Counted from the stretch's first letter, positions 8,275 through 18,499 are shown. The stretch is DNA of 39,046 nucleotides from an uncultured Alphaproteobacteria bacterium (GCA_902575375.1 CACGRD010000009.1:1-39046); one strand, 5' to 3'. A program made the numbers and translations. The notes: generated by a model from the sequence alone, not told the origin.

Positions 8275-10329
8275 TTACTCAGATATAAACCACTGTTGTG
8301 CTAAATATGGGTAAGTTCTATAGTACTCATAAGATGCAGTCTTAAACTGTGTAAAGTTCTTTAATGCATTCCTATGAACTATTGGATATGGCCCAGCTAC
8401 AGTACCAATGAAAACTAGATTTCCAGTTAAGTTTGCAACTAACCTTCCACCAACTTCATCAGACTCTGGTGTGCCAGCTGTTAGTGATTGGAATGTATTG
8501 ATATCATCAATCATTTCATAAGCCCATGCTGGAGGCTCAACTCCATTAGCTCCATCACTATCTATATATTCAGCCCATAGCATTCCCGTTCTTAGATTAA
8601 AATAATCACCAAACGGAGGAACAAATTGTTCGTTCATTCCAAGAATTAATGGAAGTGGCATACTTACATTCCAAGCTGAAACATCAAGCTGGTTTGATGA
8701 TTGTGCTGATCTCATTTCATCAGGAGTAACTTCCTTAAATACAGTTTTTACTCCAACAGCATTCCAAGCATTTGAAATAAGTTCAACCTCACCTCCTCCA
8801 ACACCTTGTGTAGCAAAATCAAAATTGATTACAAGTTGATCACCGTTTGACAGATCTCTAAATCCATCACCATCTTTATCAACAAAACCAATTTCATCTA
8901 GCATAGCTTTTGCTGCATCTGGATCATAAGCAGTATAATGATCTGTCCATTTTTCAGCAAAACTAGTTACTGGAGCAAAAGCTACATATTGTTGAGGCTG
9001 ACCCATTCCATAATAGATTACATCATTTATTTCATCTCTATTAATCGCAGATGACATAGCTTGTCTGAATTTAAGATTACCAAAAAGCTCTCTTTTAGCC
9101 ATATCTTCATGAGTCAAGTTAAATGCAAGATTTGTAAAAGATATTCCTGGCTTAATATCAACTGTATAATCACCAGCGTCAGATCCATCCATTAATTGTG
9201 GAACACCTTCTAATGACAATGATTGAGCTTTGTACTCAACTTCACCATTTACAATCTTAAGAAGTCTAATTTCATTTTCATTTATGTATCTTTCATTCTG
9301 GTAATCAATATAAGGTAATTGATTTCCTGCTGAATCAACCATATGGAAATAAGGATTTGCAGCGTACACTCTACCTTCAGTAGTGTCTTCAATAGTTACA
9401 AAAGACTCTAAAGATGGGTAAACAGCGGTTGGAAGATTAGCTACTTTATCAGGACTTGCTAATAAAGGTGACGGTGTATCTGTCCAACATGAGTTTCCAT
9501 AATAGGCAGCAAGTACTGCATAACCATTTTCAAAACCTGCAGCTTGAGCTAAGCTATCTGCACTGGAATTTACGTCAGGATGAAATTGACCTAAATGATG
9601 CTTAGGCGCAAAACCTTGACAATAGCTTGTAGCAAAGTGCGCAAGGAGTCCTGGCTTAGGAGATGGTAGATTGAAAACAACTGTTTGATCATCAGGTGTA
9701 TCAACTGTCATTCTTTCACCACCAACTAATAGATAATCATATGGTTTCTCTCTTATATTGGAATCCATCATTAGATTATCATACCAAAACTTAACATCAG
9801 CAGATGTAAATGGAGCTCCATCTGACCACTTATGTCCTTTTCTTAAATGAAAAGTTAATTGAGTAAAATCGTCGTTCCACTTCCATGCTTTTGCAACGTT
9901 AGGAACTATATTTGTTAAATCATCGGCATATCTAACAAAATTAACATGTCGTGTTGATAACAAATCAGAAGTTCCAGCTTCAGTCGCATTAGATAGCATT
10001 CTGAAAGTTCCTCCATAGGTACCAATAGAATCGTAAGGTACTACAACTAATGGTTCTTCTGGAAGTCTATCATTTACACTAGGCAAGCCTGAGTTACCCA
10101 CTATAGTTGCATTTATAAGAGCAATGTTAGGATTTTCTGAAAACTGCATTGTGCAATTTGCTGCTTTTTCAAAATCAGCTAGCTCGTAAACCTGCGGATA
10201 AGCTCCTGCAGATACACCTTTCATATCACTCATAGTTATGCCTTGGCAATGACCACCTGCAATAGCTATGTTAGCCCATGAAAACGAAGCTATAGAAAAT
10301 ACAATTGCTAAAAATATTTTTTTAAACAT
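8275..10329 (-). CDS. ABC transporter substrate-binding protein, family 5 (peptide/opine/oligosaccharide type)
   Basis: 684 aa, signal peptide MFKKIFLAIVFSIASFSWANIAIAG, SBP_bac_5 features (NIVPNVAKAWKWNDDFTQLTFHLRKGHKWSDGAPFTSADVKFWYD). Confidence 0.92.
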   Translation of the reverse strand: MFKKIFLAIVFSIASFSWANIAIAGGHCQGITMSDMKGVSAGAYPQVYELADFEKAANCTMQFSENPNIALINATIVGNSGLPSVNDRLPEEPLVVVPYDSIGTYGGTFRMLSNATEAGTSDLLSTRHVNFVRYADDLTNIVPNVAKAWKWNDDFTQLTFHLRKGHKWSDGAPFTSADVKFWYDNLMMDSNIREKPYDYLLVGGERMTVDTPDDQTVVFNLPSPKPGLLAHFATSYCQGFAPKHHLGQFHPDVNSSADSLAQAAGFENGYAVLAAYYGNSCWTDTPSPLLASPDKVANLPTAVYPSLESFVTIEDTTEGRVYAANPYFHMVDSAGNQLPYIDYQNERYINENEIRLLKIVNGEVEYKAQSLSLEGVPQLMDGSDAGDYTVDIKPGISFTNLAFNLTHEDMAKRELFGNLKFRQAMSSAINRDEINDVIYYGMGQPQQYVAFAPVTSFAEKWTDHYTAYDPDAAKAMLDEIGFVDKDGDGFRDLSNGDQLVINFDFATQGVGGGEVELISNAWNAVGVKTVFKEVTPDEMRSAQSSNQLDVSAWNVSMPLPLILGMNEQFVPPFGDYFNLRTGMLWAEYIDSDGANGVEPPAWAYEMIDDINTFQSLTAGTPESDEVGGRLVANLTGNLVFIGTVAGPYPIVHRNALKNFTQFKTASYEYYRTYPYLAQQWFISE

Positions 10330-10346
10330 ATGTTTCTCTCCTATAA

Positions 10347-10358
10347 GATAAATTTATC
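10347..10358. promoter_or_regulatory. Palindrome GATAAATTTATC upstream of the SBP gene
   Basis: Perfect 12-bp palindrome in the 10330-10481 divergent intergenic region. A second inverted repeat, TTGTTTGTAAACAA, lies at 10367-10380. Confidence 0.35.
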
Positions 10359-10481
10359 GTATGATTTTGTTTGTAAACAATTTTGACTTTTTAGCAAAAA
10401 TTTTTGACACTTTTATTACTTTTTTTTCAAAAAAATTGTGTATTTCTTATTAATTAATTACTTTAATAAACATAAGTAAAT

Positions 10482-12017
10482 ATGGGAAAATCCAAAAAAT
10501 CTGTTCTTTTAATATGTGCTGATCAATGGCGTTTTGACTGCTTTAGCTTCCTAAATCATCCATATGCTCTAACACCAAACTTAGACAAGCTTGCTGAACG
10601 AAGTGTTGTTTTTAAATCACATTTTTCAGGAATTGTACCTTGTGGTCCATCTAGAACTACAATGCTTACGGGTTTATATCCATTTATACATCGTTCAGTA
10701 TATAATGGTGCCCCTCTTGATAAAAGATTTACAAATATCGCTAAAGAGGTTCGTAAACTAAATTATAATCCAAGTCTTTATGGATATACGGATACTTCTT
10801 GGGATCCCAGATACTTGGATCCAAAGGATAAAAAAAATTTTACATATGAATCACCAATGGAAGGGTTCGATGATGGTTGTGTTTTACCAGGAGGGAAACC
10901 AGAGCCTTGGGCTAACCATCTTAATCAAAATGGTTTCAAGATTAATAAAGCAGAAGATTTGTACAAAGGAAGAAAGCCTAAAGATGATCAAGCATATATT
11001 TATGAACCATATTATATTCCAACTGAATTTTCAGACACTGCATTTTTAGCAGACAAAGTTGTTAACGATTTAAGAAAAGTCAAAGATCCATTTTTTATGC
11101 ATGTATCTTTTTTAAAACCACACCCACCCTTTCATGTAGCTAATCCATGGTTCAGTAAATTTAATCCAGATAATATTAATTTATCTAAAAATGATATTTC
11201 ACTTAAAGAATTATCAAAAAAACACCCTCTACTTGAAGAGTTATGTAAAAAATTTTTATTAAAAGAAAACTTCTCTGAAATTAATTATGATCTTTTAAAA
11301 GATCAAGATATCAAAAATATTATGAGTGTCTATTTTGCTATGTGCGCAGAAGTTGATTTTAATATTGGTAAAATTTTAAATGCTCTTAAAGAGTCAGGGC
11401 AAGAAGAGAATACAATGATAATATTTACCAGTGATCATGGAGAAATGTTAAATGAAAATAATTTATGGGGAAAATTAGGTTGGTGGGACTCCTCTTATAG
11501 AATTCCGTTATTTATATATGTGCCTCGAAACAATCCAAAAGAAATTAACCATTTAACAGAATCGGTAGATGTTGCTCCTACAATTTTAGAATGGCTTGGT
11601 GGTGAAATCCCCATTGATTGGAATGGTCAATCACTAATGCAAAATATCGATCATAAATACGAAAAATCACCTAATAAAGAATATGTTATTTTTGATTATG
11701 ATTTCAGAGAAAGTACTTCATTTGTAAAAGATAAAAAATTAGCACCCGAACAATGTAATCTATCAGTCATTAGAAATAATAAATGGAAATATGTTCATTT
11801 TCCTTCATTACCATGTTTATTATTTGATTTAGAAAAAGATCCTGAGGAAATAAAAGATCTATCAGACTTAAGAGAATTTCAAGATATAAAACATGAACTA
11901 GTATCAAAATTATTAAGTCACCGCATGATTCATCAGGAGCGACAATTATCAAATACTAAACTTTCTAGTTCAGGTGTTAATACAAATTCTGGACCATTTA
12001 GCAGAAAAATGGAATAA
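10482..12017 (+). CDS. Sulfatase/alkaline-phosphatase-superfamily hydrolase, phosphonate monoester hydrolase/phosphodiesterase (PMH/PDE)-like, formylglycine-dependent
   Basis: 511 aa with sulfatase motif VPC(54)GPSRTTMLTG and TSDHGEML. Near-collinear from memory with rhizobial/Burkholderia PMH (GLYP..HR.V.N..PLD.R..N; KYVHF..LP.LLFDL..DP.E). Confidence 0.82.
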   Translation: MGKSKKSVLLICADQWRFDCFSFLNHPYALTPNLDKLAERSVVFKSHFSGIVPCGPSRTTMLTGLYPFIHRSVYNGAPLDKRFTNIAKEVRKLNYNPSLYGYTDTSWDPRYLDPKDKKNFTYESPMEGFDDGCVLPGGKPEPWANHLNQNGFKINKAEDLYKGRKPKDDQAYIYEPYYIPTEFSDTAFLADKVVNDLRKVKDPFFMHVSFLKPHPPFHVANPWFSKFNPDNINLSKNDISLKELSKKHPLLEELCKKFLLKENFSEINYDLLKDQDIKNIMSVYFAMCAEVDFNIGKILNALKESGQEENTMIIFTSDHGEMLNENNLWGKLGWWDSSYRIPLFIYVPRNNPKEINHLTESVDVAPTILEWLGGEIPIDWNGQSLMQNIDHKYEKSPNKEYVIFDYDFRESTSFVKDKKLAPEQCNLSVIRNNKWKYVHFPSLPCLLFDLEKDPEEIKDLSDLREFQDIKHELVSKLLSHRMIHQERQLSNTKLSSSGVNTNSGPFSRKME

Positions 12018-12024
12018 TTAAGAT

Positions 12025-13074
12025 ATGTTAACTACTGTTATAGGCGCCTATCCAAAACCAAGCTACTTAAAAATAACTGATTGGTTTAATGCTTCTGGTG
12101 GTACAGATACAGAGTATCCAACTAAATTTTATGAAGATGAAATAAAAAAAATGGGCAATAATGTTGAAGAGTTATTTAATAAAGCTACAAAAGAAATAAT
12201 TAGTGATCAGGAAGAATGCGGTATTGATATCCTCACCGACGGTGAAGTTAGAAGAGAAAACTATATTCACTACCATTGTAGGCATTTAGAAGGAATTGAT
12301 TTTACAAATCTCACAGAAAAAGTAGCTAGGACAGGGAATTATAAGTGCTGGTTACCAACAATAACTTCAAAAGTTAAAGCAAAGGAATCTTTTTTAGTTG
12401 AAGAGTGGAAAAAAAATCAAATTTTAACCAATAAGGATTTGAAAATTACTATTCCTGGGCCAATGACTATAACAGATACTATAGCAAATACATTTTATGA
12501 TTCTGATGAACATATGGGTGAAGACTTAGCTGATGCTATTAATGTAGAAATTAAAAGATTAGTTGATGCAGGATGTAAATATATTCAAGTCGATGAACCT
12601 TTGTTCGCTAGAAAACCAGAAAATGCCCTTAATTTTGGAATCAAAAATTTAGAGAGATGTTTTAAGGATATAAATAATCAAAGTATTGAAAAAATTACTC
12701 ATATTTGTTGCGGCTATCCTGATAAATTAGATGCAGTAGATTATCCAAAAGCGCCTTTAGATTCTTACAGTAAAATAAGTAAAGCGTTAGATGAGTCAAT
12801 TATAGATACAGTTTCTATAGAAGATGCTCATCGATATAATGATCTAGATTTTTTAAAAGATTTTAATCAAACAAAAGTTATTTTTGGTTTGATAAAAATT
12901 GCAAGCTCTCAAATAGAGACTAAAGATGAAATAGTCTCTAGAATAAATGGAGCATTGAAATTTATTGATAAAGAACAATTAATTGTTGCTCCTGATTGTG
13001 GTCTTGGTCACTTACCTCGAAATTTAGCAAAAATAAAATTAAAAATAATGGTAGAGGCTTCTAATAGTTTTTAG
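12025..13074 (+). CDS. MetE C-terminal-domain-like Zn-dependent methyltransferase (cobalamin-independent methionine synthase family, short form)
   Basis: 349 aa with Zn-ligand pattern THICCGYP (HxC), VSIEDAH (E), APDCGLG (C). Lacks the N-terminal MetE domain. Confidence 0.8.
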   Translation: MLTTVIGAYPKPSYLKITDWFNASGGTDTEYPTKFYEDEIKKMGNNVEELFNKATKEIISDQEECGIDILTDGEVRRENYIHYHCRHLEGIDFTNLTEKVARTGNYKCWLPTITSKVKAKESFLVEEWKKNQILTNKDLKITIPGPMTITDTIANTFYDSDEHMGEDLADAINVEIKRLVDAGCKYIQVDEPLFARKPENALNFGIKNLERCFKDINNQSIEKITHICCGYPDKLDAVDYPKAPLDSYSKISKALDESIIDTVSIEDAHRYNDLDFLKDFNQTKVIFGLIKIASSQIETKDEIVSRINGALKFIDKEQLIVAPDCGLGHLPRNLAKIKLKIMVEASNSF

Positions 13075-14186
13075 TGTACTAAAGTTTCTGGATTAGCATA
13101 ATCATAATTTAAATCATCAGCAATAGCTTTATATGTAACGGCCCCTTTAAAAATATTTAAACCATTCATAAAATTTTTATCGTTTTTTAAAGCATCTTTA
13201 AAACCATTAGAAGCTAAGTTTTGAATAAATGGCAATGTGACTGCATTTAAAGCAAGAGTGGAAGTTCTAGGAACTCCCCCTGGCATATTTGCAACACAGT
13301 AATGAACAACATCATCAACAACATACGTAGGGTTTGCATGAGTTGTTGGTTTACTAGTTTCAACACAACCACCTTGATCAATTGCAACATCAACTATTAC
13401 AGATCCACTTTTCATCTTTTTGATCATGTCTTTAGTTATAATCTTTGGAGCATTAGAGCCTGGAACAAGTACGCCACCAATTAGTAAATCACATTCAGAA
13501 ATATAATCTTTTAGATTTATTTTATCGCTGTGTAGTGGTTCTATTTTATCACCAAATTTTTCTTGTAATTCTTCTAATCTTTTTTCTGATTTATCCACGA
13601 TGAAAACTTTTGCTTGCATTCCGGTAGCAATTATTGCTGCATTTTCACCTACAACACCTCCACCTAAAATTAAGACATTTCCAGGTTGAACCCCGGGCGC
13701 ACCCCCTAAAAGTAAACCACTTCCACCCTTATGTTTTTCGAGAGAATATGCTCCGGCTTGTATCGACATTCTACCGGCTACAGCGCTCATTGGTGCTAAT
13801 AGAGGTAATTTATTATTATGATCACTTACCGTTTCATAAGCTATACAAATTGAATTTGAATCAATTAAACCCTTTGTTAATTCTGGAGCTGCTGAAAGAT
13901 GTAAATAAGTAAATAAAATTTGGTTTTCTCTTATCATTGCAACTTCATTCATTAGAGGTTCTTTTACTTTTACGATCATTTCAGAATCATTGAAAATATC
14001 TTCAGCTGAATTTACAATTTTTGCCCCTGATAATTCATAGTCACTATTAGAAAAGCCAGCACCAATACCAGCATCTTTTTGAATTAGAACTTTATGTTTA
14101 TTCTTTACTAATTCTTTAACACTTAGCGGAGTAAGCCCAACCCTAGACTCCTGAGCTTTAATCTCAGAGGGAACACCTATTTTCAT
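13071..14186 (-). CDS. ald: Alanine dehydrogenase
   Basis: 371 aa, MKIGVPSEIKAQESRVGLTPLSVKELV..., ILGGGVVGENAAIIATGMQAKVFIVDKS Rossmann motif, VVDVAIDQGGCVETSKPTTH. Confidence 0.93.
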   Translation of the reverse strand: MKIGVPSEIKAQESRVGLTPLSVKELVKNKHKVLIQKDAGIGAGFSNSDYELSGAKIVNSAEDIFNDSEMIVKVKEPLMNEVAMIRENQILFTYLHLSAAPELTKGLIDSNSICIAYETVSDHNNKLPLLAPMSAVAGRMSIQAGAYSLEKHKGGSGLLLGGAPGVQPGNVLILGGGVVGENAAIIATGMQAKVFIVDKSEKRLEELQEKFGDKIEPLHSDKINLKDYISECDLLIGGVLVPGSNAPKIITKDMIKKMKSGSVIVDVAIDQGGCVETSKPTTHANPTYVVDDVVHYCVANMPGGVPRTSTLALNAVTLPFIQNLASNGFKDALKNDKNFMNGLNIFKGAVTYKAIADDLNYDYANPETLVH

Positions 14187-15526
14187 TATCTATCATGCAT
14201 ATAGTTTGAGATACCTGTTCTTAATTTTTCAATTATCTCATCAATATGTTTTTTTTCACAAGTAAATGGAGGTGCAACAATTAAACAATCACCTGTTGCT
14301 TTCAAGCTTAAGCCTGCTTCGAATAATTTTTTAAAACAAGCATATCCAGCTTTACCTAAACGCTCATCCATTTTAATATCAATTCCTCCCATCATTCCAT
14401 ATCCTCTTATATCAGTGATAATATCTAAATCTTTCAATGAAAATAAACCATCTAAGAAATATGGAGACATATCTTTTGCTCTATTAAATAAATCTTCTTT
14501 CTCGATTATATCTTGCATTGCTAAACCTGCTGCCATTGAAACAGGGATAGCAGAATAAGTATAACCATGAAAAAATTCTATAGCTCCTGTAGGTGAAGCA
14601 TCAACAATAGTATCATAGATATGGTCACGTGAAGCTACTGCTCCTAAGGGTACGACACCATTAGTAATTGCTTTAGCCATTGTCATGATATCAGGGCAAA
14701 CATCAAAAGCTTGAGCTGCAAATGGAGCGCCCATTCTTCCCCAACCGGTAATAACTTCATCAAAAATTAAAAGAATTCCGTGCTTATCACAAATTTCTCT
14801 TAGTCTTTTTAAATATCCTTTTGGCGGAACTAAAGTTCCTGTTGATCCTGCTACCGGCTCAACAATACATGCAGCAATATTTTCTGCACCAATGTTACCA
14901 GCAATTCTTTCAAGATCATCTGCAAGATCAGCGCCTGTTTCAGGTTCACCTTTTACAAATAAATTTTCAGGTAAGTGAGTATGTCTTAGATGATGTACAT
15001 TTGGCATAAGAATATTTGAGAAAGTTTTTCTATTAGCAATCATTCCACCAACAGAAATTCCTCCAATATTCATTCCATGATAACCTCTTTCTCTTCCTAC
15101 TATATGAGATCTATGACCTTCTCCTTTTGCTTTAAAATATGCTATGGCTGTTTTAATTGCTGTTTCTACAGCTGATGAACCACAAATAGTAAAAAATATT
15201 TTATTTAAATCTTCAGGTGTATGTTTTGAAACTTTTCTAGCTAAATCAAATGAACCGCCAAAACCTTGTTGAAATGGTTGAACATAATCTAATTGCTCTA
15301 ATTGTTTTGATACTGCTTCTCTTATTTCTGGTCTTGAATGACCAGCTGGACTACAAAATAATCCTGAACTGGCATCAATTAATTTATTACCATAATGATC
15401 AGTATAATAAACACCTTCAGCCTTAACCATTAATCTTGGACTATTTTTATAATCTCTATTGGATGTAAATGGCATCCAATGCTCTTCTAATGAATTAGGT
15501 ATTTCAATTCTTTTTTCTAAATCCAT
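14186..15526 (-). CDS. Class III PLP aminotransferase, omega-amino acid (beta-alanine/taurine):pyruvate aminotransferase-like
   Basis: 446 aa with LLIFDEVITGWGRMG, MTMAKAITNGVVPLGAV and FFHGYTYSAIPVSMAAGLA, as in omega-amino acid:pyruvate aminotransferases. Stop overlaps the start of ald. Confidence 0.85.
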   Translation of the reverse strand: MDLEKRIEIPNSLEEHWMPFTSNRDYKNSPRLMVKAEGVYYTDHYGNKLIDASSGLFCSPAGHSRPEIREAVSKQLEQLDYVQPFQQGFGGSFDLARKVSKHTPEDLNKIFFTICGSSAVETAIKTAIAYFKAKGEGHRSHIVGRERGYHGMNIGGISVGGMIANRKTFSNILMPNVHHLRHTHLPENLFVKGEPETGADLADDLERIAGNIGAENIAACIVEPVAGSTGTLVPPKGYLKRLREICDKHGILLIFDEVITGWGRMGAPFAAQAFDVCPDIMTMAKAITNGVVPLGAVASRDHIYDTIVDASPTGAIEFFHGYTYSAIPVSMAAGLAMQDIIEKEDLFNRAKDMSPYFLDGLFSLKDLDIITDIRGYGMMGGIDIKMDERLGKAGYACFKKLFEAGLSLKATGDCLIVAPPFTCEKKHIDEIIEKLRTGISNYMHDR

Positions 15527-15576
15527 TTTTTTCCTTATTAAGGATTGAGTATATGAAATTATCGATAAATCAAAGA

Positions 15577-15602
15577 ATATTTCTTACACAATAAAGAAAT
15601 AT
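15577..15602. promoter_or_regulatory. Inverted repeat in the divergent aminotransferase/pta promoter
   Basis: ATATTTCTT(15577-15585)-8 nt-AAGAAATAT(15594-15602), perfect 9-bp arms between the divergent genes starting at 15526 and 15645. Confidence 0.45.
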
Positions 15603-15644
15603 CATAGGAAAAATTGTAGCAGTGGTATAGAGAGAATACCAAAT

Positions 15645-16544
15645 ATGAGAACATTACCAAAAGATCTCAAAAGTAAAGCTTTGAAGACTCCTAACATACC
15701 CGCAGTTGTTGTATGTCCTAATCAAGAAAGCATCTTATCGGCTGTAATTGAGGGTAAAAATATGAACCTCATCGATCCAACCTTAATTGGTAATAAAAGT
15801 TTAATTTCCAAAACGGCGAAAAATTTAAGTTTGGATATTTCAAATTTTAATATTGTAGAAGCAAAAGATGAAGAAAATAGTGCTTTAGTTGCTTGTCAAA
15901 TGTCTAATGAAAATAGAAGTAAAATCATAATTAAAGGGAACCTACATACTGATATTTTAATGCGCTCTTATTTAAAAAAAGAATTTAATCTGCTTGATGG
16001 CAGACGATTAAGTCATATCTGGCATATGACTACACCACAACTTAAAAAACCTCTTTTTATCACTGACGGTGCCCTGAATGTTTTGCCAAGAGTTGATATA
16101 AAATTACAGATTCTCAAAAATGCTGTTCAGTTTTATAATAAATTAAACAATAACAAACCAAAAGTTGCAATTTTATCAGGTACAGAAGATCCAATTGAAA
16201 GTATGCCAAGTTCAGTTGATGCAAAAAAAGTTATGGAACTTGCGTTTAAAGAAAATATTAATGCATTTATTCATGGTCCACTTGCTTTTGATAATGCTGT
16301 TTCTGAGGAAGCAGCTACAATAAAAGGAATTAAAAATGATGTTGCAGGTGATGCTGATATATTATTAGTACCTAATTTAGAAACTGGAAATTCTTTATCT
16401 AAAATAATGGTTTATTTTATGAACGCTTGTGCTGCAGGAATAGTAATTGGTGGTAAAGTACCAGTTGTTGTTCCTAGTAGAGCTGATAGTAAATATTCTA
16501 AACTTGCATCAATTATGGCAGCTGTTGTCGCTGCAAATAATTAA
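15645..16544 (+). CDS. pta: Phosphate acetyl/acyl-transferase (short Pta/Ptb type)
   Basis: 299 aa, PTA_PTB fold features: SHIWHMTTPQLKKPLFITDGALNVLP, GPLAFDNAVS, GDADILLVPNLETGNSLSKIMVYF, GGKVPVVVPSRADS. Confidence 0.82.
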   Translation: MRTLPKDLKSKALKTPNIPAVVVCPNQESILSAVIEGKNMNLIDPTLIGNKSLISKTAKNLSLDISNFNIVEAKDEENSALVACQMSNENRSKIIIKGNLHTDILMRSYLKKEFNLLDGRRLSHIWHMTTPQLKKPLFITDGALNVLPRVDIKLQILKNAVQFYNKLNNNKPKVAILSGTEDPIESMPSSVDAKKVMELAFKENINAFIHGPLAFDNAVSEEAATIKGIKNDVAGDADILLVPNLETGNSLSKIMVYFMNACAAGIVIGGKVPVVVPSRADSKYSKLASIMAAVVAANN

Positions 16545-16567
16545 TTAATAAATAAATTTTAAGTCAT

Positions 16568-17425
16568 ATGCTTTTAAGACATTACTTATTAATTTTAATA
16601 ATCACTTTTTTATTTGGAAGTGCCTATCCAGTTCAGAAAGTTATTTTTAATGAAAATGTACCCCCTTTATTAATGGGAAGTTTAAGAATGTTAGTGGTCT
16701 TTATATGCCTTTTGCCTTTTTGGAGATTTAGAATTCCTAAAAAAAAATACTGGCTACCACTTGTCTTTTTTTCAATCTTTATGGGTTTTTTAGTAAATGT
16801 CTTTATGACATTATCATTAAATGAAGCAAATATAGTTTCTCCGATCATTATTGGTTCTCAATTGGCTGTACCATTTGCAATATTATTAAGCTCATTTTTT
16901 TTAAAAGAAAAAGTAAGTATTAAAAAATGGGTACTAATATTTATTTCTTTTTTTGGCATCATTTTATTGGCCTTTGATCCTTTAATAAGAAATGAAATTT
17001 TTGCATTGTTATTAATTACGTTAATGGCATTCTTCTATGCTAGTGCACAAGTATTTTCCAGATACCTAAAAGATTTAGAAGTTACTCTCACAAATGCAGT
17101 AATGGGACTAGTTGGATTTGTATTACTAATTATTTCATCATCAATATTTGAAGGACAAACAATAAACGAAATAAAAAATATTAGTTTTCAGTCATGGTTA
17201 TTAATATTGCATTCAGGTATCTTTGTTTCAATTGCTGCACACATGTCGATGTTTTATTTGTATAGGATGTATCCTGTTAATAGAGTATTTCCATTTTACG
17301 CTTTATTTCCTGTATTTGGTGTGTTGTTAACGTTTATAATTTTTTATGAAATACCAACTTTAATTACTTTTATTGGTGGTATAATTGTAATCGTAGCAAC
17401 TTATTTTATTAATAAGGAAAATTAG
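16568..17425 (+). CDS. EamA/DMT-superfamily transporter
   Basis: 285 aa, 10-TM hydrophobic profile, duplicated EamA repeats. Confidence 0.85.
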   Translation: MLLRHYLLILIITFLFGSAYPVQKVIFNENVPPLLMGSLRMLVVFICLLPFWRFRIPKKKYWLPLVFFSIFMGFLVNVFMTLSLNEANIVSPIIIGSQLAVPFAILLSSFFLKEKVSIKKWVLIFISFFGIILLAFDPLIRNEIFALLLITLMAFFYASAQVFSRYLKDLEVTLTNAVMGLVGFVLLIISSSIFEGQTINEIKNISFQSWLLILHSGIFVSIAAHMSMFYLYRMYPVNRVFPFYALFPVFGVLLTFIIFYEIPTLITFIGGIIVIVATYFINKEN

Positions 17426-18499
17426 CTACTTTAAAACATCTAATCCATCAGATAAATTGATATGTCCTGTTTGACGAGCTTTATTAAACTCTTTAATTCT
17501 GTCAAATATATTGATTCCAATTTGTCTATAAATATCAAGTAAATCAATTAAGACCCAATTTTCTCTAATCAAACCATTTTCTAGCCTCCAGAAATCTAGA
17601 CTTCTCATTTCTAGTGCTTGATTTGATGGAGCAATACCCATCCAGCCATCATTGGTTATTGTTAATCTCATATTAGGCCAACCTGTTTCACACACATAAT
17701 TTCCTTCATGTATCCAGTGTGTTTGCAAATCTTCCATGCCATCGGTGGCTAATTTTTCATTTGATGAACCACCTTTTCTATCTGGCATTGCTCTTAAAAA
17801 TGGGATTTGATGCCAATGTCTGAAACCTGCTATACCTCTACCTGTTCCAATTCCGGCTGGTCCGTACCAATTAAGATTTGGGTGCCAATATTTTTCTAGA
17901 TTCATAATTTTTGGATCTGGATTTTTAGGATGTAAGGATAAATCATTTAACATATCTATAACATGATCAAAATTTTCTTTCTTTTCTCCATTTATTGACA
18001 AGCCATCTCCAGTCATAGGAGCTGGGGTACACAGAAATGCACCAAGTTGAGGAGACATTGGCCATGCATTTGCTTGCATCATAATTTCAGGTAAGTCCCA
18101 AATAGATTGTACTTCAGTAATTTTATTTTCCTCTATTTTAAAAAACTCATGATAGCGCATATGAATTAAATTGCCTGTTGGTGGAATATCTAAGTATGGT
18201 TTTATAAAAGTTCCCATATAATTACCCATTGTACCTATCCATTTTTGCCCTTCAGGGGTTTTTCCCGCCATAATAATCATATCTCTTCTTTCTAGATCAG
18301 GGATACTATCCAATAATGGCAAAATACATTTAGAAAGAAAATTATTTAAACCTTTAAAAGTTCCAAAAGGATGGCAAAAATTAAATAAAGATTCTTTTGT
18401 AAAATAATTGCTTAATGATTTTTCAATTGTCTTTTTGTTAAATGTTTGAGTTGCAATCTGATAGTTGGCAAAAAAATTTTTTAATTCTCTAGAAATCAT
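17426..18499 (-). CDS. Double NTF2/SnoaL-like domain protein (copy 1)
   Basis: 357 aa with motifs LERRDMIIMAGK, KYWHPNLNWYGPAGIGTGRGIAGFRHWHQIPF and LIRENWVLIDLLDIYRQIGINIF. Two repeats visible; paralog of 27683..28780. Confidence 0.75.
   Translation of the reverse strand: MISRELKNFFANYQIATQTFNKKTIEKSLSNYFTKESLFNFCHPFGTFKGLNNFLSKCILPLLDSIPDLERRDMIIMAGKTPEGQKWIGTMGNYMGTFIKPYLDIPPTGNLIHMRYHEFFKIEENKITEVQSIWDLPEIMMQANAWPMSPQLGAFLCTPAPMTGDGLSINGEKKENFDHVIDMLNDLSLHPKNPDPKIMNLEKYWHPNLNWYGPAGIGTGRGIAGFRHWHQIPFLRAMPDRKGGSSNEKLATDGMEDLQTHWIHEGNYVCETGWPNMRLTITNDGWMGIAPSNQALEMRSLDFWRLENGLIRENWVLIDLLDIYRQIGINIFDRIKEFNKARQTGHINLSDGLDVLK

Noticed and set aside
10330-10481. Possible riboswitch or small RNA in the 152-nt SBP/PMH intergenic region
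   Set aside because: Only short AT-rich palindromes are visible; no conserved riboswitch core or stable extended structure could be recognised.
10780-11049. 89-aa ORF in another frame inside the PMH-like gene (similarly 29336..29530 inside hpsN)
   Set aside because: Overlaps a strongly supported CDS in an alternative frame, with no domain or plausible RBS signal.
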